Shown: positions 32,087-49,074 of the stretch, piece by piece | Layout of the letters: each line of letters opens with the position of its first letter | Numbering within the stretch: the stretch's first letter is position 1 | From: Chlamydomonas reinhardtii | Taxonomy: Eukaryota > Chlorophyta > Chlorophyceae > Chlamydomonadales > Chlamydomonadaceae | Direction of reading: 5' to 3' | Assembly (NCBI RefSeq): GCF_000002595.2 | Contig: NC_057012.1 | Coordinates: 2,585,332 to 2,649,331 of the forward strand | Length of the DNA stretch: 64,000 bases | Notes under the pieces: generated by a model | Database searches by the model: none | What the model was told of the DNA's origin: nothing | What the model saw: only the letters and a program-made list of their open reading frames with translations | Program-made: the position numbers and the translations under genes

Positions 32087-35000
32087 CATGACCTTCAGCG
32101 CCGCCGGCGCCGGGACAGACAGCACGGTGGCGGCGGGCGTCACTGACGGCGCCAGGCCTAGCGCGGCGGCGGCGGCGGTGGCGGCGGCTAGGGTGGACGT
32201 TGTGGTGGGTGCCAACGCCGGCGGCAGCGGCAATGGCGACGCTGGGGACGGCGCCAGCCGCGACGCAAACGTCGCCGCTTGCTGCTGCTGCTGCTGTTGC
32301 TGTTGCTGTGCCGCCGCCGCCGCCAGCATTTGGATTGTAGCCGACAGGTCCTGCGCCGCGGCGGTAGCGGCCACACTGGCAGCATCAGCGGCAGCGGAAG
32401 CCGGCGGCGGCGGAGCCAGCGGCGGCACCGCGGCGGCCTGCATGGCACCGACCTGGGAAGGCGTCATCGTGCTTGCGGCGGCGGCGTCGCGGCCCAAGCG
32501 TTGCAGCGCGCCGCCTCCCGCCGCCACCGCCGGCGTCGGCGGCATGAGCGACGACAGCGCCGCCGCGGGCAGCGTGACACTCTGCTGGCCGTCCGGCGCC
32601 GTCGCCACCGTGACCGCCACCGTCTGCTGCGGGGTGCTGCCGCTGGCGGGAATTACCAGGTTGGCGGTGGTGACGCTGACGCCGCTGGCGCTGCTGCCGC
32701 CGCTGCCAACCGGCGGCAGTGGCGCTGGCGCGCCACCGCTGGCGCGGCCGCTGGCTCCGCCGCCGCCGCCGGCTCCGGAGGCGCCGCCGCCGGACGTGTT
32801 CATGGCACTGCTGCCGGCGTCAGAGTAGTGGCTGACGGCGCTGCCGCCGCTGGCAGGGCCGTCCGCGCTCCGTCGCATTGCCGCCGCCGTCGACGCCGCC
32901 TGGGCCGCCGCTGCCGCCGCCATGGCGTTGGCGGCGGCGGCGTTGGCGGCGGCGGCGCTCTTATCGGCATCAGCGGCGGCGCCGCCGCTGCCCTCCTCCT
33001 CGCCCGCTGTCGCGTACGGCAGCGACGAGGCGACGGAGGCAGGCGGAGACGGCGAGAGCGGCGGCGCGGCGTTGGCGGCGGCGTTGCTGGCGGCGGCGGC
33101 TGTAGCTGCGACAGCCGACATGGACTGCGCCTGCTGCTGCTGCGCCGCCACCGCCGCCTGCAGCGCCTGCACCGCCTGCAGCGTTGCCACGGCGTGCTGC
33201 AGCTCCTGCTGCTGCGCCGCCTGCTGCAGCTGGCTCTGCGGCGCCGCCGCCGCCACCGCCGCCGCCAGCTGCTGCTGCTGACGCGACGCGGTGGCGGCGG
33301 CGGCGGCGGTAGCACTCGCGGACATGGCTGCCAGCGCGTCCGACACGGCCGCCATTGAAGCGGGCGTAACCGACATCACGCCGCCGCCTGGTGCCGCCGC
33401 CGCAGCCGCAGCCGCACCAAGCGCCGCCGCCAACGGCGACGCCGTTGGCGGCGACGCCGTCGGCGGCGAGGCGAACAGCGGCACAGCCACAGGCACTGGG
33501 GCTGACGGCGGCGTGGGCTGTGCCGGCGTCGCCGGCGCCAGCAGCTGCGATGCCGGCGAGCCAAACACTGCCTGCAGCGCCGCCGCCGACGGCACAGCGG
33601 CGGCTCCGCCGCCGCCCGCCGCCGATGGCGCCGCCAGCGCCGCCGCCAGCAGCGCCGCAGCCGCGGTAGGGCTCTGCAGCGCTGCTTGGGCGTCAACGGC
33701 CGTCAGGGTCAGCGGCGCCGCCATCGTCAGCGGCGACGCCGGACTGCCGGCGGCGCCGCCAGCCATTAGCGGAGTCAACGCCGCGGCCGACGGCGGCACG
33801 GCCACAGCAGCGGGCGCGGGCGCCGTCAGCGCCGCCGCCGCAGGTGACAGCGCAGCCGCCAGCGCGGCCGTCGGGTCCTGCGCTGCCGCCGCCGCCGCCT
33901 CCAGAAAGCTGTTCATGTCATTGCCGCCGCCGGCCAAGCCGCCGCCGCCGGCTGTAGCAGCGGGGCTGGCGCTGGTGGCGGCAGTAGCAGCCTCCGCCTG
34001 CGCTATGGCGGCGTTGATCAGCTGCTGCTGCGCCTCCAGCTGCTTCTGCAGCTGCTGTAGCTGCTGCATGGCGCTGGAGTGAGCTGCTACAGCCGCAGTC
34101 AGGAAGAGGGCGTGCTGCTGCTGCTGCTGTTGTTGTTGTTGCTGTTGTTGTTGCTGTTGTTGTTGATGTACGTGTTGCTGCTGGATTGGTTGCGCTATCT
34201 CCTCTAGAGCAATCAATGAGCGCGCCTGTTCTGAGCCCGCTGCCGGGTTCACAACAGCGGGCGCCGGCTGCGGCGTGTGCGACTGCGACTGCAGCTGCGG
34301 GTACGCACTGGCTCCTCGACTGCGGGTAAGCAATGCAGCAGGCAACACGCAAAAACATGCACGGTGGGTCATGCACGCCGCCACACATTGTTGCATAAAA
34401 TGGCATGCTTGCACCGTACGGTGCACGCGTGCCCCCCCCCCCCGTTCTCACCGACCTATCGATCCCGATTTCGGATCTTAGTTCGTGCATTGTTTGACCC
34501 GTCCCGCCCATCCGGCCCACGCACGGCCCCCCTCCGGCCCACCTAGGTGGCACCCACCGTGGGCCGTGCCTGAACACCGTGTCCAGCACCTGAGGGAGTG
34601 CCGGCGGACTGCGCGACGACAGCGACAGCGCCTCCGCTGCTACTGCCGCCGCCGCCTCGACCGACGCGGCGCGGGAGGGAAGAGCGGCGCAGCTACTGCT
34701 GCTGCTGCGGCTGGCCGCCGCCGGGCTGCTACAGCCTGTGCCGATGGCGGCTGCGCCGCCGCTGTAGCAGTAATTGGCGGTTGTGCTGGCTGCTACGCCG
34801 CCTCCGCTGTTTGCACCGCTGTGGCTGCTGCTGCAAGGGCCGGTGTGGGTGCCGGCACTGCTTCTGTTGCTGCTACTGCCCGCGACAAACACGTGCGCGT
34901 GCGCGTGTGGGGTTGCGCCCGAGCCCCCGCTGCCGCCGCTGTCTGCTGCGAGGGCGAAGCCTTGCGAGGGCCGGAGGCTGCTGTTGTCAAGGCTCCGGCG

Positions 35001-35440
35001 CGCGTGCACCTGTAGACGGAGCAGCTTGTGCGGGTCGGACGCTGCAAACACCGCAGCCGCTGCGGCAGCGAGCGCGTCAGCGCCTGCTGTTGCTGCTGCT
35101 ACTGATGTTGCGCGAGAGCCGTCGGCTGCTACCTCCGCAGATTGCGAAGCCCAGCAGGGCCAATGCTGCTGCTGCCCCTGGCGCTGGAACAAAGGCTGCT
35201 GCTGCTGGTGCGCGTCTGGGCCGTAGGGAGTTGGTGGGGCGACTGCGGCCGAGGGGGCTGCTGGTGCCGCCGCTGGCGCTGCCAACGCATGACCCCACGC
35301 CGGGGCTGATGCTGCTGGGCTGCTGCTGCTGCTGCCGCTGTGACAGCCGGGGGGAGTGGCGACCCAGAGGGAAGCCGGAACACCAGCAGTGGCGGGTGCA
35401 GCGGGTGCGGGGGCCGCTGCAGCTACTGCTGCTACTGCCG

Positions 35441-35472
<32 letters not shown>

Positions 35473-36174
35473 GGACTGCTGCTGCTGCTGCCGGGGTGGG
35501 GCGGCCCTGCTGCTGCCGCGAGTGCAATGCCTGCGGGTGTGTTGGGCAGGGTCGCAGGGGGATCAGGGGTTTCAAGGAGCGGGTCAGGAAGTAACGCAGC
35601 CGGCGGCCGGCGGTGAGATCGTGAGATCCCCCCCTCCACCCGGAATCGCCAGGTATGGCCGCTTACCTTTTCCTTCGGATGAGTTCTCCAGGCAGCAGGC
35701 CTGGATTGGCGGCGGCTCGATCGCAGCCGCGAGCGCCGAGAAAGATCCTCGCGCCGGCTGGTCTTGCTGCTGCGCCTGCACTGGCGCCTCCGCCAGCTGT
35801 TGGTGTTGATGCTGAGTTTGCAAGGATTGCTGCCGCGAGACGAGCGCTGAGAGCGAGGTGCCGCAGTGCACAACGAGAGGCAGCGCGCCGAGACCGGACG
35901 TGCTCGCGCTCGCCGGCAGCTGGGATTCGCTTCGCTGCTCCGTTGCCGGGTGCTGCTGTTGATGCTGTTGGTATGCGCGCGGTTGCACGAGCGTTGTGAG
36001 CGGGGTTGAAGGGCGGGAGAAAGTGGGAGCCGCCGGCGCCTCAGAAGCGGCTTCTGGGGCTTCTGCCGATGCTGCTGGTGCTGCTGAGTGGTGATGCTGG
36101 TGGTGAGGATGAGGGGGGTGGAGGCGGTCGAGGTGCTGCTCGCGCCACAGGGAAAACGGGGAGTTCCCAGCCAT
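25037..36174 (-). CDS. Giant PB1 and Raf-like protein kinase
   Basis: Seventeen exons: 36174-35667, 35530-34543, 34319-31858, 31679-30862, 30447-30157, 29863-29807, 29592-29425, 29195-28503, 28224-28146, 27903-27816, 27574-27515, 27185-26981, 26651-26556, 26433-26323, 26038-25974, 25692-25610, 25212-25037; 2315 residues. Residues 1-1592 are disordered (Gln, His, Ala, Ser runs). A PB1 domain follows at 1593-1730 (VKVLLYAGG, LILKYELPGAPDLL, DVANMWEALDEF). The kinase domain spans about 1980-2297: FLGSGGYGEV loop, VAVK lysine 2009, VHFDLKTGNLL with D2153, DFG D2174, TAPE E2202. HFDLK in place of HRDLK, together with PB1, is typical of plant Raf-like MAPKKKs that act in osmotic and stress signalling. 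The donor of exon 2 could instead be after 34558, also in phase. The N-terminal exons rest mainly on frame continuity, so they are less certain than the PB1 and kinase exons. Confidence 0.85.
25759..25874 (+). repeat. TG-flanked core element, second type (E7)
   Basis: A core at 25802-25860 (ttcgaaaagcacaagaggaa, then agtgttgacactgcgaatgc and gcaaggcaagcgggccgcg) has TG repeats on both sides. It resembles the core at 46183-46247 (ttaaagagcacaaggaaaac). It lies in a kinase intron. Confidence 0.5.
27417..27480 (+). repeat. (CCCA)n microsatellite
   Basis: ACCC/CCCA tetranucleotide tract in the kinase intron between exons 27574-27515 and 27185-26981. Confidence 0.9.
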
Positions 36175-37466
36175 CGCAGGGGCGCTTTGATTGTGCCGGA
36201 GCCGTCCAAGGCCGAATCCAAACGAACAAGTGGGAAGTTTTTAGACCGCGAACCAAACCTCGCTGGCTGACGAGGAGCTCCCTACAAGGTCTGCCTTAGC
36301 AGCGAGCTAGCGCTGGGCCGGTGGAGGGTCCTGGCGGGCGTCGACGAGGCGGACCGCGGGTTGCAATGAAATGTCGTGTGTCGCTGTGTCACTGCAGAAC
36401 CTGCAAGCAAGCGTCGGTGGCCACTGTACCAAGGCGAACTAGAAGGCGGGCTCGTGCCTAGCGCACAGAACGCTCGGTGCGGAATTGCAGAATTGCAGAA
36501 TTGTAGATATGGAGACTCGGGACAGCCATGGACGGTAAGATACAACTTCAAGGGGTCTCACGAGTAAGGAAGGACAAAGAAGAGCGCCAGTGTCTGCTTG
36601 TTGGTGGTGTAAGCATCGGAAACGAAGCGTCCCCGTGCCGCTTCGGTTCTAAACTTCCGTAGGGTTGCGCTTCCCCGCGACTTCAAGTATGATAAGTCCA
36701 AACTGAGACATCATATGAAATTAGTCTTAGTACTGACACGACCCACCCTGGAACGCTGCAAGTAGCCTTGCCGTGTCGTGAGCTGCTGGGTTGAGCGGTG
36801 CAATCCATATGAACGCCGGCTGCATATCGTATGCAAACAAATATCGTATGCAAACAAATGTCGCGCTTGCAATTTTTGGTGGAGCCCTCGCGTCTGTCAC
36901 GACGATGTGTGGCGGGCAGTTTAATGTTTGGTGGTATTTGCTAAGCGCTTGTGTAGGTTTACGCAGGACAAACATGACTTGTTTGTCAGGCCATAATTCC
37001 AACGCGATACAAATCCACAAAACCATGAAACCATGGGGGTGAACGGCCGCCCAGTGCCCAGCGCATCATGCTACTATGTAGTGACAGCTACTTCTTTGGT
37101 CTATCCCAAAAACCAGTCCTAGCGCTAGAAGACTTGATTGTTCCCATCTCGGACTCCCTTGCCTTCGGTTCAGTGAGCTGACTGGTTACAGTTAAATGTT
37201 ATAGATGATGTTTGTTATACGGATAAGAGCACAAAGGGCCCTGCAAGCGTGACACGACCTTTTGTCAAGAGGGATTTCCTCGCACACGAAATGACTCTTC
37301 AATTCATTTATCGTTGCGCAATGCAACCAAGGCACCAGTAGGCGCTGTGCTAGGTTGTGCCCGGTCATTGTCCGGGCTGAAGAGCCAGGCACATGTGGTG
37401 CATGTCTGGCCCCTCGAGAGCAGAGCCCCGCAGTTCCCCGCAGCGGCGCTGTAGCTAGTGCAAATA
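36175..37466. other. Divergent intergenic region (shared promoter space)
   Basis: About 1.3 kb between the kinase start (-) and the 1509-residue gene start (+). The two start codons point away from each other, so both promoters must lie here or in 5' introns. A short direct repeat, atcgtatgcaaacaaat, is present twice at 36828-36857. No exon seen. Confidence 0.6.
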
Positions 37467-43245
<5,779 letters not shown>

Positions 43246-44784
43246 TGGCTCGTGTGGGCGTGGCGTGGCAGTGGCTTGCGTGGGAACACGTGGCGCGATG
43301 GCCGGCGTATGTGGCTCTGTGGCTTGTGTGGGGGTCAGGAGGAGGGAGGGCGGGAGGGAGGGAGGAGGGAGGAAAGAGGGACGGAGGAAGCAGTGCTTCT
43401 GTATGTTGCAACACGACATGTGACGACTGACTCGTGGGACGGACAGCCATGGACCTTTAGTAAACACATTCTGCTGCGCTGCATAAGCGGAAGGAGAAGG
43501 ACTACAAGCGGAGTGCAGGAGGAGGGTAACAGCTCGGCTGGCTACGTGGGAGGAGGGTGGGGGCAGCGTGTGTTGCAGCCGCATAAGCAGCTTTGATGAA
43601 ACCTGTCGACCGTACGTGACAGTTTTCGGAGACGCAGTATGTCATGTCAGTGGGGCACCTAAGTGCCTTGCCTGACCCCCGCAGCCGAGATGTTGCGGGT
43701 GGGTAATGTGACTGTTTGTTTATGTTCAGTTTTTTGGATTGGGTACCGTATTGCCACACGGCATGGACTGACGACGGCATCGGCAAAGGGACTCGTCGCG
43801 CATGTGACACAGCGCGTCGCACTCGCTGTGGCCTTGGTTGCCTCCGGGGGCAAAGCGCAACCGCAGGTATCAGGACTCGCGGACGCCGCAGCGGCCAGCG
43901 GCGGTGCGCTGGACACATTACCGCTGTGGCCGCCATTTTGGCTATTGAATAAGTAAGTGGGGCTGTGGAGGTACGGCATGGAGGTGTGGAGGTGTTGATG
44001 ATTGGACGCGTGGACTGAGACACAGGAGTGCGCGGCGTGCTGACAACTAAACCGGCGGTGAATGCTCGGCGTGCTTAGGAGGTTGGCGCTGCAGGAGGGC
44101 GTGCGTGTGTGCACGCGGGCACTCGCGTGTTGCGACCGGGGGTCCTTGACCGTACATAGGACGCGGGCCGCCCTTTGGTTGACGCGGCTTTACTTTACGG
44201 GGGAAGCATCCTTCTTTCTTTCGATTTCCAGTCCTTGTGGGATTGGCACTCTTCCGCTTTTGGGGCGTTGCGTTTGCGTTTTGTGTGCAAGCATGGACAC
44301 ATCCCTAACGTGCTGGTGGACCACTTGTGACGATTGACGAAGCGAACTGCGTCCGGCGGCGGGTGCGAAAAGCAAGGCACAGAATGCGAGCTGGCGTGAG
44401 AGCTTGAGTCAGCTTGAGTTGGCGGCGTGCGCTGACGACCTACGCCGACTGTTGTTGTGGTGCTCGTACGGGGCTGGCCGGGAGTTGTGCGCTTTGAGTG
44501 CAAAGTTGTGCGCTTGAGGAGGCGCCCGAGCAAGTGGCAAGGCGGCCATAATTCATGTTTGTTGCGCAAGTAACGGCGTATTATGCATGCTTATTCTGTG
44601 TTTGGCAATAAAAAAAACCGGCTGGATCCCGCGTGGTCCGTAGATCCTGGGTGGCCAGTTGACAAGCTGTCAACAACCCCAAACATTCTTGTCCCTGCGC
44701 CGAAGCCTATACCCGCCCCAAACGGTTTGCGGCCCCACTGCCTACTGGCTCAACGCTTCTTAACTAACACAGCTGACCACAAAC
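43246..44784. other. Intergenic region, tandem + strand genes
   Basis: About 1.5 kb between the 1509-residue gene and the pyrophosphatase gene. Holds a GGGAGG-rich stretch near 43330-43390 and otherwise unremarkable sequence. No exon, RNA gene or repeat recognised. Confidence 0.5.
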
Positions 44785-46411
44785 ATGTGGGTGCGACCGC
44801 GCTACGCCCGTGCCGCATTAGCCGCTAAGGCGGCAGCGGCCAGGGGCCCGTCACACACAGCTGCAGCAGCGGCAGCCATGGGTCACGCAGCTGACACCAA
44901 CACTAACACCGCCACCACTACCACCGCCACCGCGGCCGCGCCCACGCTCCGACAGGTGCGGCGGCAGGGCTACGCCCGCGCCCGGCCGCTGCTGCGGGCG
45001 GCGTTGCTGCTGCTCGCCGGCCTGGCTGCCACCGCACTGCCCGTGCTGGCGCTGGGAGCCGCCAGTGCCGCCGCCGCCGCCTTGGGCGCCACCAGTGCCG
45101 CCGCCGCCGCCCCAGGAGTGGTAGCAGCAGCGACAGGCACGCCGGGCGGCGCTGCTGGTGGCGCCCTTAAAGCCAGGAGAAACGGCAATAACAGCAGTAA
45201 CAGCAGCAGCACTGGCGGCAACGCAACGGCGGCGCAGGCAGTAGCATCACCAGCAGCAGCACCACCTCCGCCGGCGGCGGTGGCGTCTTACGTAAGGCTG
45301 CCGCCCACAGCGCCGGAGCTGACTCAGCCGCCGGACCCGGCAGTGTGGCACGTGTACGGCGGCTGCGTGCCGCGCGTGCAAAACCCTGGCTCCCCCGACT
45401 CAGCCCCCGGCGCCCCCGGCTTTGCGGTCTACTGTGTCGCGCCGGCTGCTGGGGCCGCGGCTGCGGGGGCAGGCGCGGGAGGGGCAGCGGCGGGGGGCGG
45501 GAGGAACGTGTCGTTCTGGCACGATGTGCCCCTGGGTCTGAAGCGGCAGAAGGCGAGCAGTAGCAGCAGCAACAGCAGTAGCAGTAGCAGTGGCAAGAGT
45601 CAAGAGCAGGAGGGGGAGGAGGTGACGTTCTGGGTCACAAACGAGATCCCGCGGGGCACAAACGCCAAGATTGAGACCCAGGTGGGTGGGTCGCCGCCGG
45701 GGAGTGCGTGGAGTGGCGTGGCGTGCCCTGGTGATGTGCCCTGGTGCTGCTGCACTGAACGACCCCCTGGGAGGAGCGGGGGTAGGTCACGGGTGTGCGT
45801 ACTTACCAGCCCAAACTAAACCGACCCCAATGCATTAGAGCAAGGTGGAAGGGAGGGGGCGCAGGGGCGGTGCGGCACACGTGTGGCAGCAGGCGGCTTG
45901 GTGCCAGACGTGCCTGCACGTACTTTTTGCACGGCGACGGGCTGCTGCCAACTCCTGGCCTGTCGGGCTGCCAACCCGCTCGCTGCTCCTGTTCCCTTTC
46001 CCGCCACCCACCCATGCCGCCTTCTCTCCACACACACACACACGCTATTCCCGCCCGCCCCCCGCCCCCCCCACGTCGCCGCCGCAGACGTCACTGCCAT
46101 ACAACCCCATGATGCAGTCGACCCTGAAGGAACAGCGCCAGCTGGGCGGGTGAGCGCGGGCTTGCGTGCGTGTGTGTGTGTGTTAAAGAGCACAAGGAAA
46201 ACATAGCGCAAAGACAGTGTATGCGATCGATGCAGCAAAGCGACGGTGCGTGTGTGTGTGTGTGTGTGTGTGTGTCTGTGTGAGTGAGAGCAACTAAAGC
46301 GACAACCTCCAACCTCGAGGCCCAACACACACCACTCATGCCGAGCGCATCCGGCACCACCACCGACCAACTGACAGCAACAGTGGCCCGCCGTACAGAC
46401 ACGTGCAAATG

Positions 46412-46496
<85 letters not shown>

Positions 46497-46509
46497 GAGT
46501 CATCGAGCG

Positions 46510-46556
<47 letters not shown>

Positions 46557-47351
46557 CCCAGCCCGCCGCCCGACCAGCTGCGCTACTACCGAGTGGGCCC
46601 CTCGCTGGTCAACTACGGCGGCATCCCCCAGGTGTGAGGGCCTGCAGGCGTGTGTGTGCCGGCCTGCTGCATGCGCCTTCGCACTCACTGCGTGCCGGTT
46701 ATTGCACCTACCGCCACCCACGCCGCAACCCTGCCACACTTGTAACGCTCAACACGCGTTCACACATACGCGCGCACTGCCGCGCGGCTGCCACCGCCGC
46801 CGCCGCCCACCCGCCGCCGCCCACCACCAGACGTGGGAGGCCAGCGACGTGCCGGACCCGGTCACCGGACTGCCCTCCGACAACGACCCGTTGGACTACC
46901 TAGAGGTGAGTGGCAGCTGACCTGGGTGGTCTGGTGGTGCGGGGACTGGTGGTCTGTGCGGCCTCTGCGGTTTCTTTCTCGCCAGCCACAGCCAGAAGGC
47001 CCAAGCTTGCGTTTGATAGCCTTGATTCCCACCCAGCTCCCCGTGCTGCTGCTGCCGTACGTACGTGCTGCTGCTGCCGCCGCTGCCGCACGCACAGGTG
47101 GGCGGCGCGGTGCTGCCTGTGGGCGGGGTGGTGCGTGTGCGGCTGCTGGGGGCGCTGACCATGGTGGATGACAACCAGACCGACTGGAAGATGCTGGTGG
47201 TCAATGTCAAGGTGCGCGTCTGTGCCGTACTGGGAAGGGTGCGATGGGCCAGCAGCAGGGTAAGGGGCGCGTTAGCGTAGCCCCGTGGTGTGCAGCGCAT
47301 TATTCCCAGACTTGGAAGGGGCGACACTGGGAGACGAGAGAAGGGGCTGAC

Positions 47352-47422
<71 letters not shown>

Positions 47423-47448
47423 AAAACGAAACGAAACGAAAGCCCGCC

Positions 47449-47479
<31 letters not shown>

Positions 47480-48195
47480 TAGGACAGGGTTAAGGCAGGT
47501 TGGTGAAGTCCCGTAGGGTGCAGCTGACTCCCAGACCCCAGCAGATGGCAAACAATTTGCAACGGCAGGGCAGGAGTGCGCGGACTGTCCGCTGTTACTG
47601 GGTTGCGCATGCACTCTGGCCACCTGTGTTAAACCAGGCTAGGCATAGACATAACCTAGCTGGCCAGGCGAGGACGCTGCTTCACTGCTGGAGGAATACG
47701 CGAGTTGCGGGTTTGCTGGGACAATGGACTGCCGTCGCAGTCCCCGAGTTATGAGATACCCCGGCGGTTCTCACTGGGCATGCCCCCGATTGCTAGCTGG
47801 TCCAAACGCTAGTCTTGCCTGCCGCTGAACACGCCTTGGCGTTCTCGCTCCCGCAGGTGATCAGTCTGCTCTCAGCGAGTCACAAGAACTACATATTAGT
47901 CGTCGTAAAGCCAATATGGAGTAACAGCGGACAGTGCCGCTCACAGGCGTCGACCAACTGTACGGCAACTTCTCACTCGCACCTTTCTCTCAGGCTGATA
48001 GCAAGCAAGGTTAATCCTACACCAAGAGGCGATACACAGTCTTAGCTGCTCAAGTCCACACGCAGTCACACACGCGACACAAAACCCTAGGCTACACACG
48101 CTCGTGCCGGTGGAATGCAGTGCCGGCAGAATGGCGCGACAGCGCGGCTGGTTGAACGACGGATTTACTGTACCGACAAGTTGCTGGCTGGCTGG

Positions 48196-48261
<66 letters not shown>

Positions 48262-49074
48262 ATATGTGTGTATGCAGGGGAAGTACGTGCAGGCAGGGGT
48301 GTGCGGGTATACGGTTATGCGTGGGCTCGGGTAGGGTCACGGACACTCGGACAGTCCGGGCTTTCTTGAGGATGCCTACCCATTGTGCGTGGTCCCCGCT
48401 GCCCTCCCCCCTCTCCTTCATACATGTGCGGTGTCACTTGTCAGGACCCGGCCGGGTGGCGGGACGTGGCGGACCTGCCGCCCGCCCGGCGCCAACAGCT
48501 GTACGAGTTCTTCCGTACCTACAAGGTGCGTGATGATGATGAGTCATCATGGATGGGGCGCGCGCGCGTGGGTGATGCACGTGCGCGCGCCAGCTGCGCT
48601 GTCAGTTGGTCGCACACCCACCAGCCCCTTTGAGCGAGATGCGAGATGCCCATCTGCTGGCTCCTTATGCCCCACTAATGCCCGCACCCCAACGCGTGCG
48701 AACAGATTGCCGAGGGCAAGCCGCCCGTCACCTACTTCCTCCCAGCCACCAACACCACCACCGCCGCCGCCGCCGACTGGGCGGGCGCCTTCGTGGGCCG
48801 AGCCGCCGCCGCCGCCGTGCTGACGCGTAAGCACGCCGAGTGGCGGCGGCTGCTGGCGGGCGGCTGTAGCAGCGATGCCTGCGCGCCGCTGACGGCGGCT
48901 GTAGCAGCCGAGTACGGCCCCACCTGGCGGGAGCAGGGGCTGGGGCAGCGGCTGGCTGCTGCCGGGGCTGGTGGTGGCAAGGGGGGAAAGGCTGCCACTC
49001 GGGCCCGAGGCGACGCTGCTGGTGGTAGTGGTGGTGTGAGTGGGGTTGTGCCTGGGTCTGTCCGCAAGAGCTGA
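44785..49074 (+). CDS. Family I inorganic pyrophosphatase with membrane/secretory N-terminus
   Basis: Seven exons: 44785-45681, 46088-46149, 46556-46631, 46831-46905, 47098-47211, 48445-48525, 48706-49074; 557 residues. The family hydrolyses pyrophosphate to phosphate with Mg ions. Diagnostic blocks are present in order: TNEIPRGTNAKIETQ at 285-299 (E287, R290, K295), RYYRVGPSLVNYGGIPQ at 329-345, the signature SDNDPLDYLE at 361-370 (D362, D364, D367), MVDDNQTDWK at 392-401 (D394, D399, K401) and FFRTYKIAEGKPP at the 435 junction. At 557 residues it is about twice the usual size. The extra N-terminus is Ala/Thr-rich and has a hydrophobic stretch at about 69-91 (LLRAALLLLAGLAATALPVL), which suggests a membrane anchor or secretory signal. 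The C-terminus adds some 100 Ala/Gly-rich residues. Cytosolic or plastid location is less likely than an endomembrane or extracellular one. Confidence 0.9.
46168..46275 (+). repeat. TG-flanked core element, second type (E8)
   Basis: A core at 46183-46247 (ttaaagagcacaaggaaaac, then atagcgcaaagacagtgtat and more) lies between TG repeats in intron 2 of the pyrophosphatase gene. Similar to E7. Confidence 0.5.
46414..46555 (+). repeat. Double (CA)n tract ending in a splice acceptor
   Basis: (CA)n at 46414-46495, a short unique spacer (ccgagtcatcgagcgaccc), then (CA)n at 46512-46554. The acceptor AG of pyrophosphatase exon 3 directly ends the second tract (cacacacag|gccc). Confidence 0.95.
47354..47477 (+). 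repeat. (TG)n tracts around core element (E9)
   Basis: TG repeat 47354-47419, core taaaaacgaaacgaaacgaa with agcccgcc at 47420-47448, then TG repeat to 47477. In intron 5 of the pyrophosphatase gene. The core matches E3 read in reverse. Confidence 0.7.
48199..48270 (+). repeat. (GT)n microsatellite
   Basis: GT repeat in the 1.2-kb intron 5 of the pyrophosphatase gene. Confidence 0.95.

Noticed and set aside
31653-34082. Several + strand frames of 260-390 codons within the kinase N-terminal exons
   Set aside because: The - strand frame joins in phase through four exons to a clear PB1 and kinase domain; the + frames are Ala/Gly shadows with no domain.
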